In this document: positions 36,983 through 48,599 of the stretch, piece by piece
How the letters are laid out: each line of letters begins with the position of its first letter
Position numbering within the stretch: the stretch's first letter is position 1
Assembly (NCBI GenBank): GCA_019022495.1
Contig: JAFEKR010000004.1
Location: forward strand, 1,240,001-1,304,000
Direction: 5' to 3'
Length of the DNA stretch: 64,000 nt
Origin: Epichloe hybrida
Lineage: Eukaryota; Ascomycota; Sordariomycetes; Hypocreales; Clavicipitaceae
The notes under the pieces: generated by a model
The model's database searches: none
What the model was told of the DNA's origin: nothing
The model's input: only the letters and a program-made list of their open reading frames with translations
Made by a program: the position numbers and the translations under genes

Positions 36983-39850
36983 ATTTAAATTCATAATTAA
37001 AGATAACCACGAATTTAACTACGAGATTATTGTTAATATCGTGCAGATTGATAGCTAACTAGTGCTTCACATTGTTAATTTAGTAACCTTGTTCTAAGTA
37101 GCCTAATTCCTTGATCTAAAGAAGCAGAAGGCTTAAGACATCTAGGATACAATCCGCGAATGTTAGATTAATACTTATCTCAGACCTCTAGATTAGATTA
37201 TCTACGATGCTAGCAATAACTTTGCTTCTGCTAAGTTTAAGCACTATACTTAACTAATATTAATTAAGACTAATAAGATGCTAATTAAAGCCTATAATAG
37301 CATTAGAAAGATTAAGAGATATCACGGACCTCTATACTAAGCTTACAATATTATTATAGACTTAATTAGGACAGAACTTACGCTAGAGTAATGCCTTTAA
37401 ATGGCTGTTAAAGTAATTAATAACTCTATAGGCCTAAATAGTATTATCCTAACCCTACTAGTCTTTAGAGGCTACCCGTAAATAATAGATAAGTTATTAC
37501 TAAGTATCTTTATTATTTAATATGCTAAAGTAATTCGTAAAGCTACTAATAAAGTCCGCTGCTATCTAGCTTTATAGCAGGTCTATAATGCCCTTAAAGC
37601 CTAGAATAGCCCTAATATAGTGCCTATATATTAGCTACCCCTATAGGCTAATGTATGCATATAGAGAGAGAAGGGTAGCTAGCACAGCCCTTATAAGCTA
37701 CTTACTACTAATAGAGAGACCTATATAGTTAATATACCCTATAGCCTAGCAAAGTTCCGTTTTATAGTAGTAAAGCCCTATTATAAAGACCTATATACTA
37801 TAGAGAGGCTAGAGTAGTAGGAGATAAAGCCTTATAGTCTACTAGAGTAATAGCTAAGCAATATAAAGAAAGAAAAAGCTATATAACTAACCACTACTAA
37901 TAAAAGAGATTCTCTAATAGAAGATAGTAAAGAGCTATAAATACTAGCTAAGAGAAAGTAAGGGAGACTAAGAAAGGCCCTTATAGTATAATTTATAAGT
38001 GTGGGAGAGTCTAATAAAGAGGCTTGTAAAGCCTAAAGGCCCTAAGGGGAAGCTATTAAGTTAAAGACTTATTACTATGCCCTAAAGGAATAAAAGTAAG
38101 GAAAAGAAAACCTTATAGCCTTAAGAAGAATATTAGCCTAATTTAGCTCTATATACTTATGAATAAAGATTAGGAGGAGGCCTTTATTTAAGAGATTATA
38201 GCTAGAGGGATACTAAACATAGTATTTCTTATAGTAAAGGAAGAGGCTAATTAAAACCTCGCTCTATAACTTCGCTAAGAAGGGAAGATTATGACCCTAG
38301 GAAAACCCTTTGAGTAATCTAATTAAGCTAAGATTAACGCTTTATAAGCTTATAATATGTTTAAATTTATTAAGTTTAACCTAGTGAAGCATAGAGGTTA
38401 TAGAATCTTCGATTCTTGTATAGTTAGGGAGATTAAAGGCAAAGAAACGGACTTGCTATACAAGAAATCTTGTCTTGTTATATAAGGCTATAATGATAAA
38501 GGAAAGGAATTTATCCTAACGTAATTACTAACGATTTAATGAGCAAGCTAATAACTTATTATAGCTATCGCTCTATTATTAAGAAAAAGAGGCATTTACC
38601 TTTGGATTCGCGATATTATATAAGCCTACACCTAATTACACACGGTGCTAATGAGGCTAATTATCGTGAGATTGCTGAAGTAAATTACATATCTCTTTCT
38701 AGAAGGGACTGTAATTAAATTAATTAGACCTCTTTACAGGATCGCAGAGGCTAGAACCTACTAGTAGGTAATGTACTTCCGTTACTATAGGGATAACCTT
38801 AATATAATGACTTTAACCTATAATCCCTGCTTGTTAATTATAGCTCTAAATAATAAGAACCTCTTTAGTATTATTAGAATGTAAACCAATAATACATTAG
38901 GCCTAAGCGATAATAACTTCTTTTAAAAAGAAGAGAAAGAGCTCTAGAAGGCTAATTTCATAGCTAAAGAAAAGTAATAATTAACTGCTAAGAATCCCCT
39001 TATCTTTAATAGCTATATCTTAACTTAGAACACTAATAACTTACTGATGTTAACCTAAAAAGGCTAGAGTTAGAAGATTAAGGAAGTTAATTCTTAATCC
39101 CTAATAGTAAAGCAAGATTATATAGAATAATAAGCCTGAGGAAGCTATATTATAACTATATGTTAACTAGAAGCTTCCTATGACTTATTAATTATAGCTT
39201 AATACTAAGAACTCTTTGCTAAAGATATTACATACCTTAATAAACGCCTTAAGTAGTAAATTAAGAATTAATAACGCGGACTACAATATATCCCTTTAGT
39301 TCTTAAAGACGCAAAGCTCTTTATGTTTGTAAATAAATCGCTTACTAATAATAAGGATTTAAGCTCATAGATCAGATACGTGATTGTGATTAGCAACGAG
39401 ATAATGCAAGATAACAATACCTTTATTATAAAAGGTAACATTATTATGTATAGCTTAATAAAGAGTAAGAGAGTTACTTATAGCATGCTTACCTCTAAGT
39501 TATATAGTATGGTTTAAGGCGTAGACATTACCTACGCGATTTCTATGACTCTACATTAGATTACGAATTGATTAAAGATGCCTTGAATTCCTATGATTCT
39601 CTATACTGATTTTTTTTTGTTATATAAATATCTTATAAAGCTAGGAACTACAAAGGAGAAGAGACTAATGATTAATATTATGGCCCTTTGTTAATTATAC
39701 AAGAGGCATAAGATCTACGAAGTTAGATGGATTAATGGTAATAACAATCTAGCAAATGTGATAACAAAAGCATTGCTAAATTCATTACTTTTCTCTTTAA
39801 TTAATTTGAACGAATTAATAATTCATATTAAAGGATAAGTAAAAAGACCT
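36983..39850 (+). pseudogene. A3 pol remnant, after the B insertion
   Basis: It starts with the second ATTTA (36983-36987) and continues the integrase, RT (about 38350-39060) and RNase H (about 39480-39850) seen in A1. Stops are frequent. Confidence 0.77.
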
Positions 39851-40033
39851 GTGATATTAGGAGATAGGAGCTTAGGTAAGGACTAACGAATTAATTTAAT
39901 TAACCAATGCCACAATAGCTAATTAGAGCAGTGGATTCCTATTAAGGGATTTACTAGTGTACACTTTCCTTTAATCTGATTTTTATTACGTTTTTAAGCT
40001 CTTTAGCCACAAAGGAAAAAGAGAGATTACTAG

Positions 40034-40289
40034 TGTTAATTCCTTTAGATCTTTATTAGTTTAATTGTGGCTAAAGACTAGACTAATTGTGGGTCTGGCG
40101 TAATGCACGCGATATAATTAGCTATATTAATTCGCCACCCCCTTTTGTGCCTCACATACGGATTTCGCTTACTTTTCTAGCATCTAGACTTTCCCTCTCT
40201 TCTCCCTCTTTCCTAGCTAGCGAACTAACTATCATCGACTTTAATCATACGGGATTTATTACCTGCGCAGGACCTTGGTGCAACCAACA
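40034..40289 (+). repeat. A3 3' LTR
   Basis: It is 256 bp, equal to its partner 20 kb away, and ends CAACCAACA. The matching length and TSD show these two LTRs belong together across the B insertion. Confidence 0.9.
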
Positions 40290-41028
40290 GGTCCAGCTAT
40301 TTATTAATTTAATCTAGGCTATGCTAACACCATAAGCCTTAGTAACTCCATACCTAGCTTAGATACTTAGTTAATTACTATAATCTAGGTTAATAAACTA
40401 GTGTTTATTATTAAAGATATATACTAAAGTACTACTATTAAGTATTACTTATAAGCGCCCTTTAGTATAAAAGGCCTCTAAAGATAGCTCTATAGTAATA
40501 AAGGTAGTATTACCCTCTGGCTTGCTTTCCTTTGCTTCCTTAGCTTCCTTTATGTTATGCTCCTTAAGCTATGTGTTATAGGCCTTTTTAATATTATTAA
40601 ATTATTAATTTATTACTTCTTTTACCTTTTTTAATTAATCTTCCTTAATAGTCTAATTCTTAGGCAGGTAAAGTGTTTAATAATTCTTCTAAGAGTCCTT
40701 TAACTTCTTAGTCTTATGCTTATTATAGTAAAGATAAAGTGGTTTTTTATCTCCCTTATTAAGATCTTCTTTAGTCTAACTATTAAGAGTTAGCTTTACT
40801 CTAAAAGATTCTCTGGATTTACTTTAAGACTTTCCCTAGGCTTTAATTAAATACCTAATTCTTATAATTATAAAGTAAAAATTAAGGGTTTTACCCTTAA
40901 TCTTAGTAGTAAAGATTAGTGAATTAATTTAAGCTAAAATTAAAGGGAATTAGGTGCTAATAGCATTATTAATTATCTTAATTAGAGAGTTACCTTTTAT
41001 AATTAAGTAATTTACTTAAAAACATTAC
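40290..41028 (-). pseudogene. D2 gag-region piece between A3 and A4
   Basis: It matches D1 about 5135-5850 in reverse complement. It carries the right-hand TSD of A3 (GGTCC, 40290-40294) and the left-hand TSD of A4 (ATTAC, 41024-41028). No open frame of note remains. Confidence 0.75.
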
Positions 41029-41284
41029 TGTTGATTCCCTCGGATCTTCATCGGTTCAATCGTGGCCAAAGACCGGACTAATTATGGGTCTGGCGCGATG
41101 CACACGATATGATTGGCTGCATTAATTTGCCACCCCCTTTTATGCCTCACATACGGATTTCGCCCACTTTTCTAGCATCTAGACTTTCCCTCTCTTCTCC
41201 CTCTTTCCTAGCTAGAAAACTAACTATTATTGACTTTAATTATATAGGATTTATTACCTACGCAGGACCTTAGTGCAACTAACA
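41029..41284 (+). repeat. A4 5' LTR
   Basis: It ends GCAACTAACA and is followed by CTAATTAGTGGTTA, the least changed copy of the motif after the A 5' LTRs. Confidence 0.9.
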
Positions 41285-42009
41285 CTAATTAGTGGTTAAC
41301 TTCACAACCACAGATAAGCTAGGTATTATAAGAAAAGATATTTCTATAGACACTACTACTACTACCCCTTATTATGCCGTAATAGTTATTACAGTAGAGA
41401 GGCATAACTATATAAGTGTGCTAAAGGAAGAGACTAGAATCCTAGTTACAGGCTTATTAGGCTTCTAAGGAATTAATTTATTAACCCTTAGGCTTAGGGA
41501 TATAACTTCGTTATATCTATCTAGGATATTGTTATTAATTATTGATTTTATCGTCTATCACGAGAAAATTAACCAAATAACTGAATCTATCGCCGCGAGG
41601 CATTTATTTCGAACCCAACGTTAAACAACCTTAGCTAAGCTAGCTAATATATTTACAACTTCTCTATAAATATTCCCTTTATCCAACAGACCTTTAATCT
41701 ATTTGTACAAGCATTTACGGCTTGTTTTTTTTTTTTTTACCCCCTTTATTATTAGTGCTATTCGCCCTATACTTATAAGCAAGAGAGAGAGATTACCTCC
41801 TTCCCTCCTTTTTACAAAAAACAGGAAGTGGTAATTCCTATTATTCCCTTATTACTTTTCCTATTATTTTCCGGTTACTTTTAGAACTTATGTTACTTTC
41901 TTTATCTCTATTGATTTATTCTTGTTGCTGCTTTTGCTACTTCTGCTATTTTTTTTCTTCTGTTTTTCCTGTTTTCGCGATCTTCTGATTTCATTGGAGC
42001 GATAACGCT

Positions 42010-45000
42010 CCTGAAATACAAAAGAAAAACCTTATAATAGTGACAGGCAAACACAGGAGCTTAATTAGTAGTAAAAACAATAAATTAGTAATGTTTCTTT
42101 TATAGTTAAAGATAGCAGAGAAATCTAGACCTTCTATAAGAGCAAAGGCTACTAGCGATAGTAAGGCTCTAACTATTACCCCTGAAAGACCCTAAGAGTA
42201 TGAGTTACCATTACGCCTTTAATAGCTTACTTATAACTTCTCTAGCAATTAGAAAGAATCTATTAAGCTAGATCTAGAGACTGCTACATAGCTTGAGCTT
42301 AATAACTAGATTATAAGATTTATTAACCTTAGTGAGCATTAAGGATAGAGAGATAATAACCTATAGGAATTATTCTAAGAAGACTTCAAAGGCTAGTCTA
42401 AAGACACCTTTAAAAGGGTATCTAAGGATGTTATTAGAGAATTATGTAATTCTTTATAAGATTACGGCGTCCTTGTTAGGCAAGGCCTAGGATATTTAAT
42501 CCTAGCATCGCTTAAGAAAGTGCTTTATTAAACCTTAATACCCCTTTAGTTATAAGAAAGATTATAAGAAAGACTATAATTTTCCAAACCCCTAGAACCT
42601 TAATATTAATAGCCTTAATAACTTACCCTAGAAATTAACCTTCCCTAACCCTAGAGATTACTTAAACCCTTACATAAACCCCTATAATAATCCCCTTTAT
42701 ATTAATAGCTCCATCTGGATAATTATTATTAAGAACAACTAGTAAACTATTATTTATAATAAATTATGCCTTTATAGTAATCCCCCTCTAAAGATTAGAT
42801 TATAAAGAAGATCTTAGAGCTTATAAAGATATATAAGGATAGCGACTGCTATAGTGGAAAGCTATATAACTTCTTAATGCTAAAGATTATGCTCTTTAAA
42901 AATAAGTATGATAGAATTAACCTTCCTTAAATATATTATTAGAAGGCTTTCCTTATTATGTTAATAGGTAATGCTAAGTAATACTACCTTGATTACCTCT
43001 TTAGGAATAACTATTCCTATGAAGAGATAATTGCTTATATCTATTAGCGCTTTAAGATGGAAAGTAACTAGTAATTTTACTACTACTAATAGAGTAGCAT
43101 AATATTAAAGAATATAATTAAGAAAAACCCTAATAAAAGCAAGCTTAATTACCTTAAGATTACATTATTAACCCTTAAGAAGATCTATAGAGAACTATAC
43201 CCTGCTAAAATAGTAGATACTAAGCTCTATAAGTAAGCCTTAAATACTATAGCTAGTGTGCCTGAATGTTAGATAGTAAAATACATATACTCTCTAGGCT
43301 TTGAAAGTCTTACTAGAGACCTCTGTAAGGTAATTACTATTACGGAATTAAATAAGAGGCCCTCCTAATACCTTTAGTACTAATAAGGAGACCCTCTAGA
43401 GGCTATGTTTACTAATTATTAGTACAGATAGTAATTATCCCCCTATAGCAAAGGAAGTTATTACGGACAGAGCCCTAGGCTAAGCACTAAGCGCTGCTTT
43501 GTATGTGGTAAGAGTAGCTACTAGTTCTCTAATTACTTTACTAAAGAATATTAAAAGGAAAAGGACTACTAGTAGGCTAGTAAAATATATTATATACCCC
43601 CTTTAGAGAAGAGATTCTAGGTATTCCTTACCTCCTATAAAGGGTAGGATAATAATAAGCCTAATAAAGGCTTAGGTTAGAATTAGGAATTATATCTTTT
43701 AGCCTATATAGAAGCTAAAGATAATAATAATAATGTGGAGGAGCTACTATTAATAGTATACCTAAGTATTATATAATTCTTCTGCTCTAGATTATAGACT
43801 AACTATAATGCCACTAATGTTAATGTCCTTATAACCCTAAATAATTAAGCCTTCTAACACGCATTCCTTAGGTAAGAGCTCTATAAGCCATAAGAGTGTA
43901 ATAAAGGCTTAATTTACTATGTCTCTGAAGAACACTATTCCAAAGAGGTCTTTAGAGGGATTATACCTAATACTAGCGCCATAGGAAAGTTAACTATAGG
44001 AGAGGTATAAGTGAAGGCTCTATTAAGATTAATGCCTTTATTAAAGGTAACCCCCTACAAACCCTAAATTATTATATTTAGCGCTAGATTAGTAGTTATA
44101 AGAGGAATCCTTTATGTGCCTATAGAACTCGGAGAGCTTAAATTCTACGTCCTTAACACGGCTACCCCCTTTCTCTTCTTAATTACTAATATAGATAAGA
44201 TATAAGTTAAGATTAATAACCTTGCTAACATACTTATCTAAGGTAATAAGACTGTACCTATTGTGCGATAATAGGGTTATTCTTAGTGGTTACTAGAGGC
44301 GAAAGAAACGGTTGCCTTCCACCTTTTAGAAGGAGATATTTATTAATTATATTGTTAACTTAGTTACCCTTCTGTTTAATGACTTATAAAGATCCTTTAC
44401 TAAGCTAGTTACGAAGTTAAACGCTAGGTAATTAAGGAATTGACTAAAGTTTGCTACTATTGCTAGATGTATGGAAAGGCCCCTAGTTAATTTAAGTTTA
44501 TAATCAAAGATAACCACGAATTTAACTACGAGATCATTATTAATATTGTGTAAATCGATGGCTAACTAGTGCTTTATATTATTGATTTAGTAACCTTATT
44601 CTAAGTAGCCTAATTCCTTAATCTAAAGAAGTAGAAGGCTTGAGATATCTAGGATGTAATCCGCGAATGTTAGATTGATACTTATCTTAGACCTCTAGAT
44701 TAGATTATTCACGATGCTAGTAATAACTTTGCTTCCGCTAAATTTAGGTATTATGCTTAATTAATGTTAATTAAAACTAGTGAGATGCTAATTGAAGCCC
44801 ATAATAGCATTAGAAAGGTTAAGAGATACTATGGACCTCTATGCTAAGCCTATAATATTATTATAGACTTAATTAGAACAGAGCTTACGCTAGAGCAATG
44901 TCTCTAAATAGCTGTTAAGGTGATTAATGACTTTATAGGCCTAAATAGTATTATCCTAACTATGCTAGTCTTTAGAGGCTACCCGCGGATAATAAATAAG

Positions 45001-47350
45001 TCGCCCCTAAGTGTCTTTATTATTTAATATGCTAAGGTAATTCATAAAGTAACTAACAAAGTCTAATGTCTTCTAGCTTTATGGCAGGTCTGTGACGCCC
45101 TTAGAGCCTAGAATAGTCCTAATATAGCGCCTATATATTAGTTGCCTTTGTAGGCTAATATATGTATATGAAGAGAGAAAGGTAGCTAGTATAGCCTATA
45201 TAAGCTGCTTACTACTAACGGAGAGACTTATACTATTAATATACCTTATAGCCTAGTGAAGTTTTGCTTTATAGTAGTAAAGCCCTATTATAAAGACCTA
45301 TGTACTATAGAGGGGCTAGAGTAGCAGGAGATAAAGCCCTATAATCTACTAGAGTAATAGCTAGGTAATGTAGAGGAAGAAGGAGCTACATAACTAACTA
45401 CTACTAATAAAAGAGATCCTCTAATAGAAGAAGGTAAAGAGCTATAGGCACTTGCTAAGAGAAAGCAAGGGAGACTAAGAAAGGCCCTTATAGTCTAATT
45501 TATAAGCGCAGAAGAGTCCGAAGGGGAGGCTTATGAAGCCTAGAAGGCCCTGAAGGGAAGCCATTGAGTTAAAGACTTATTACCACGCCCTAAAGGAATA
45601 AAAGTGAGGAAAAGAAGACCTTATAGCCCTAAGAAAAACGTTAGCCTAGTTTAGCTCTATGTACTTGTGAACGAAGATTAAGAGGAGGCCTTTATTTAAG
45701 AGGTTATAACTAGAGGGATGCTAAGCATAGTATTCCTTACAGTAAAGGAAAAGGCTAATTAGAACCTTGCCCTTTAGCTCTGCTAAGAAGGAAGGATTAT
45801 AACCCTAGGAAAACCCTTTAAGTAGTCTAATTAAGCTGAGATTAACGCTTTGCAAGCTTATAATGTGTTTAAATTCGTTAAGTATAACCTAGCGAAGCAC
45901 GGAGGTTATAGAATCTTTGATTCTTATATAGTTAGAGAGATCAAAGGCAAAGGAACGGACTTGCTGTATGAGAAATCTTGTCTTATTGTAAAAGGCTATA
46001 ATAACAAAGGAAAGGAATTTATCCTAACGCAATCGCTGACGATTTAACGAGCAAGCTAATGACTTATCGTAGCTATCGCTCTATTATTAAGAAAAAGAGG
46101 CATTTACCTTTGGATTTGCGATATTACGTAAGCTTACACTTAATTACATATAATGCTAATAAGGCTAATTATTATAAGACTGCTAAAGCAAATTGCATAT
46201 CTCTTTCCAGAAGGGACTATAATTGAATTAATTAGACCTCTTTACGGGATTACAAAGGCCGGAACCCACTAGTGGGCAATGTACTTCTATTACCACAGGG
46301 ATAACCTTAATATAACAACTTTAACCTACGATCCCTGCTTGTTAATTATAGCTCTGAATGATAAGAACCTCTTTAGCATCGTTAGAATGCAAACTGATGA
46401 TATATTAGGCCTAAGCGATAATAACTTCTTCTAAAAAGAAGAGAAAGAGCTCTAGAAGGCTAATTTCATAGCTAAAGAAAAGTAATAATTAACCGCTAAG
46501 AATCCCCTTATCTTTAACGGGTGTATCTTAACCTAAAACACTGATAATTTGTTAATCTTGACCTAGAAAGGTTAGAGTTAGAAGATTAAGGAAGTTAATC
46601 CTTAATCCCTAATAGTAAAGCAAGACTACGTGGAATAATGAGCCTAAGGAAGCTACATTGTAACTGTGTGTTAACTAGAAGCTTCCTATAACCTATTAAT
46701 TATAGCTTAACACTAAGAACCCTCTAGGGAAGATATTGTATGCCTTAATAAACGCCTTAAGTGGCAGATTAAGAATTAATAACGCGGACTGCGATATATT
46801 CCTTTGGTTCTCGAAGAGGTGAAGCTCTTTGTGTTTGTAGATAGATTGCTCGCTAATAATAAGGATTTAAGCTTATAGATTGGATACGTGATTATGATTA
46901 GCAACGAGATAATGTAAGATAATAATACTTTTATTATAAAAGGTAATATTATTACGTATAGCTTAATAAAGAGCAAGAGAGTTACTTATAGCGCGCTTGC
47001 CTCTGAGTTATATAGCATGGTTTAAGGCGTGGATATTACCTACGCGATTTCCACAACTTTACATTAGATTACGGATTGATTGAAGATGCCTTGAATTCCT
47101 ATGATTCTCTGTACTGATTCTTTTTTGTTATATAAATGTCTTGTGAAGCTAGGAACCACGAAGGAGAAGAGACTAATAATTAATATTATAGCTCTTTGTT
47201 AATCGTATGAAAGATATAAGATCTATGAAGTTAGATGGATTAATGGTAATGATAATCCGGTGGATGCGATAATAAAAGCATTACCGAATTTATTACTTTC
47301 CTCTTTAATTAATTCAAACAAATTAATAATTTGTGTTAAAGGATAGGTGA
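42010..47350 (+). pseudogene. A4 gag-pol remnant
   Basis: The gag knuckle near 43495 reads CFVCGKS, closest to the expected form. Integrase is about 44440-45310, RT about 45840-46570 and RNase H about 46960-47350. 45850-46044 is a 65-codon open piece of RT with KHGGYRIFDSYIV and GYNNKGKEFILTQS. Confidence 0.78.
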
Positions 47351-47541
47351 AGAGACCTATAATATTAGGAGATAGGAGCTTGGGCAAGGACTAATGGATT
47401 AATTTAATTAACTGATGCTGCGATAGCTAATTAGAGCAGCGGATTCCTATTAAGGGATCCACTTGTGTACACTTTCCTTTAATCTGATTTTTATTGCGTT
47501 TTTGAGCTCTTTAGCTACAAAGGAAAAAGAGAGATTGCTAG

Positions 47542-47797
47542 TGTTAATTCCCTTGGATCTTCATTGGTTTAATCGTGGCTAAAGACTGGACTAATTATAG
47601 GTCTAGCGCGATGCACGCGATATGATTGGCTGCATTAATTCGCCACCCCCTTTTGTGCCCCACATACGGATTTCGCCCACTTTTCTAGCATCTAGACTTT
47701 CCCTCTCTTCTCCCTCTTTCCTAGCTAGAAAACTAACTATCATTGACTTCAATCATACGGGATTTATTACCTGCGCAGGACCTTGGTGCAACCAACA
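47542..47797 (+). repeat. A4 3' LTR
   Basis: It is 256 bp, ends GCAACCAACA, and is preceded by the AAGGAAAAAGAGAGA purine tract. Confidence 0.9.
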
Positions 47798-48090
47798 ATT
47801 ACTTATAGCTAATTAATGCGTTAGCAAGCTATTTATTAATATTAACCTTTACTAGGCTACGCTTAATAACTTTATTAAAGTTAACCTTAGTGTAATGCCT
47901 AATTATTCTATTTAAGGGTATTATATTCCTTATAAGCTCTCTAAGCTTCTTATAAAGTAAAATATACCTTAGGATTATTTACTTATACTTATTTCTAAGT
48001 ATTATAATAAACTAATTATAGTATTCTCTTATAGTCTTTAATAGACTCTAATACTAACTATTAAATACTTAATATTATCTATTAAGAACT
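47798..48090 (-). pseudogene. D2 gag-region piece between A4 and E
   Basis: It matches D1 about 4850-5140 in reverse complement. It starts with ATTAC (TSD of A4) and ends with GAACT (TSD of E). Confidence 0.75.
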
Positions 48091-48386
48091 TATTGGTATC
48101 TACAGGATACCATTGACCTACGCGTAGGGTTTTCAGGGTGGACTAAAGTGCACGTAATCGTTATATATTCTAGTCTATTAAAGCAAGTAAAAGAGGGATT
48201 AAATAGAAGCAAAGAGGGTGCGCTATTTATTATAGGAAAAGGGGCCTTAATCAAGGTTATTAGCGAAGAGGCCACATATGCTAACTCTAATCGTGGCGCG
48301 GTTAGGCTAGATATATGGGTTCGCGATGTAACGCGCTTACCTAATTAGAGGCGCGCACCCTTATTAATATTATACTTATTCTAACA
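48091..48386 (-). repeat. E 3' LTR
   Basis: It has the same length as 54171-54466. Short open frames on both strands here (for example 48148-48348) recur in the other LTR and are LTR sequence, not genes. Confidence 0.9.
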
Positions 48387-48599
48387 CTAGAAACTCTCTC
48401 TTTTTAACATAATTATTAACATATAATATTAACAAGAGAAGTAAATAGGAATTAAGGAACAAATAAGATTAAATAATCGCGAATAATATTATAAGAAAAG
48501 GGTAAGGGAAAGGGGTATAATAAATAACAAAATCCAATCTATAAGCCTATGTAAGGATAAGTGGGCCTAAATCTTAACACCTTTAATCTCATTAGATTA

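Larger units (their letters stand above)
23222..36987 (-). mobile_element. B: long-LTR Copia element inside A3, only lightly mutated, split by A2
   Basis: 836-bp LTRs (23227-24062 and 36147-36982) are flanked by ATTTA (23222-23226, 36983-36987). On the minus strand the LTR reads TGTTAAAAAT...TTCAATA. The polypurine tract GTAGAGGGGG is read from 24072 to 24063, and GGTTATGAGCC (primer-site-like) follows the 5' LTR at 36146. Without A2 the element is 7145 bp. Long open stretches survive (261, 201, 127 and 94 codons), unlike in D, A and E. Confidence 0.92.
19771..40294 (+). mobile_element. A3: Copia A-family copy inside D2, split by B
   Basis: 256-bp LTRs lie at 19776-20031 and 40034-40289. The TSD is GGTCT on the left (19771-19775) and GGTCC on the right (40290-40294), differing by one C to T change. 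B and its 5-bp duplication occupy 23227-36987; without them A3 is 6753 bp, close to A1. The split falls at the gag/integrase junction. Confidence 0.9.
41024..47802 (+). mobile_element. A4: Copia A-family copy inside D2, with TSD ATTAC
   Basis: 256-bp LTRs (41029-41284, 47542-47797) are flanked by ATTAC (41024-41028, 47798-47802). The element is 6769 bp. Its LTR length matches A3 rather than A1 or A2. Confidence 0.92.
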
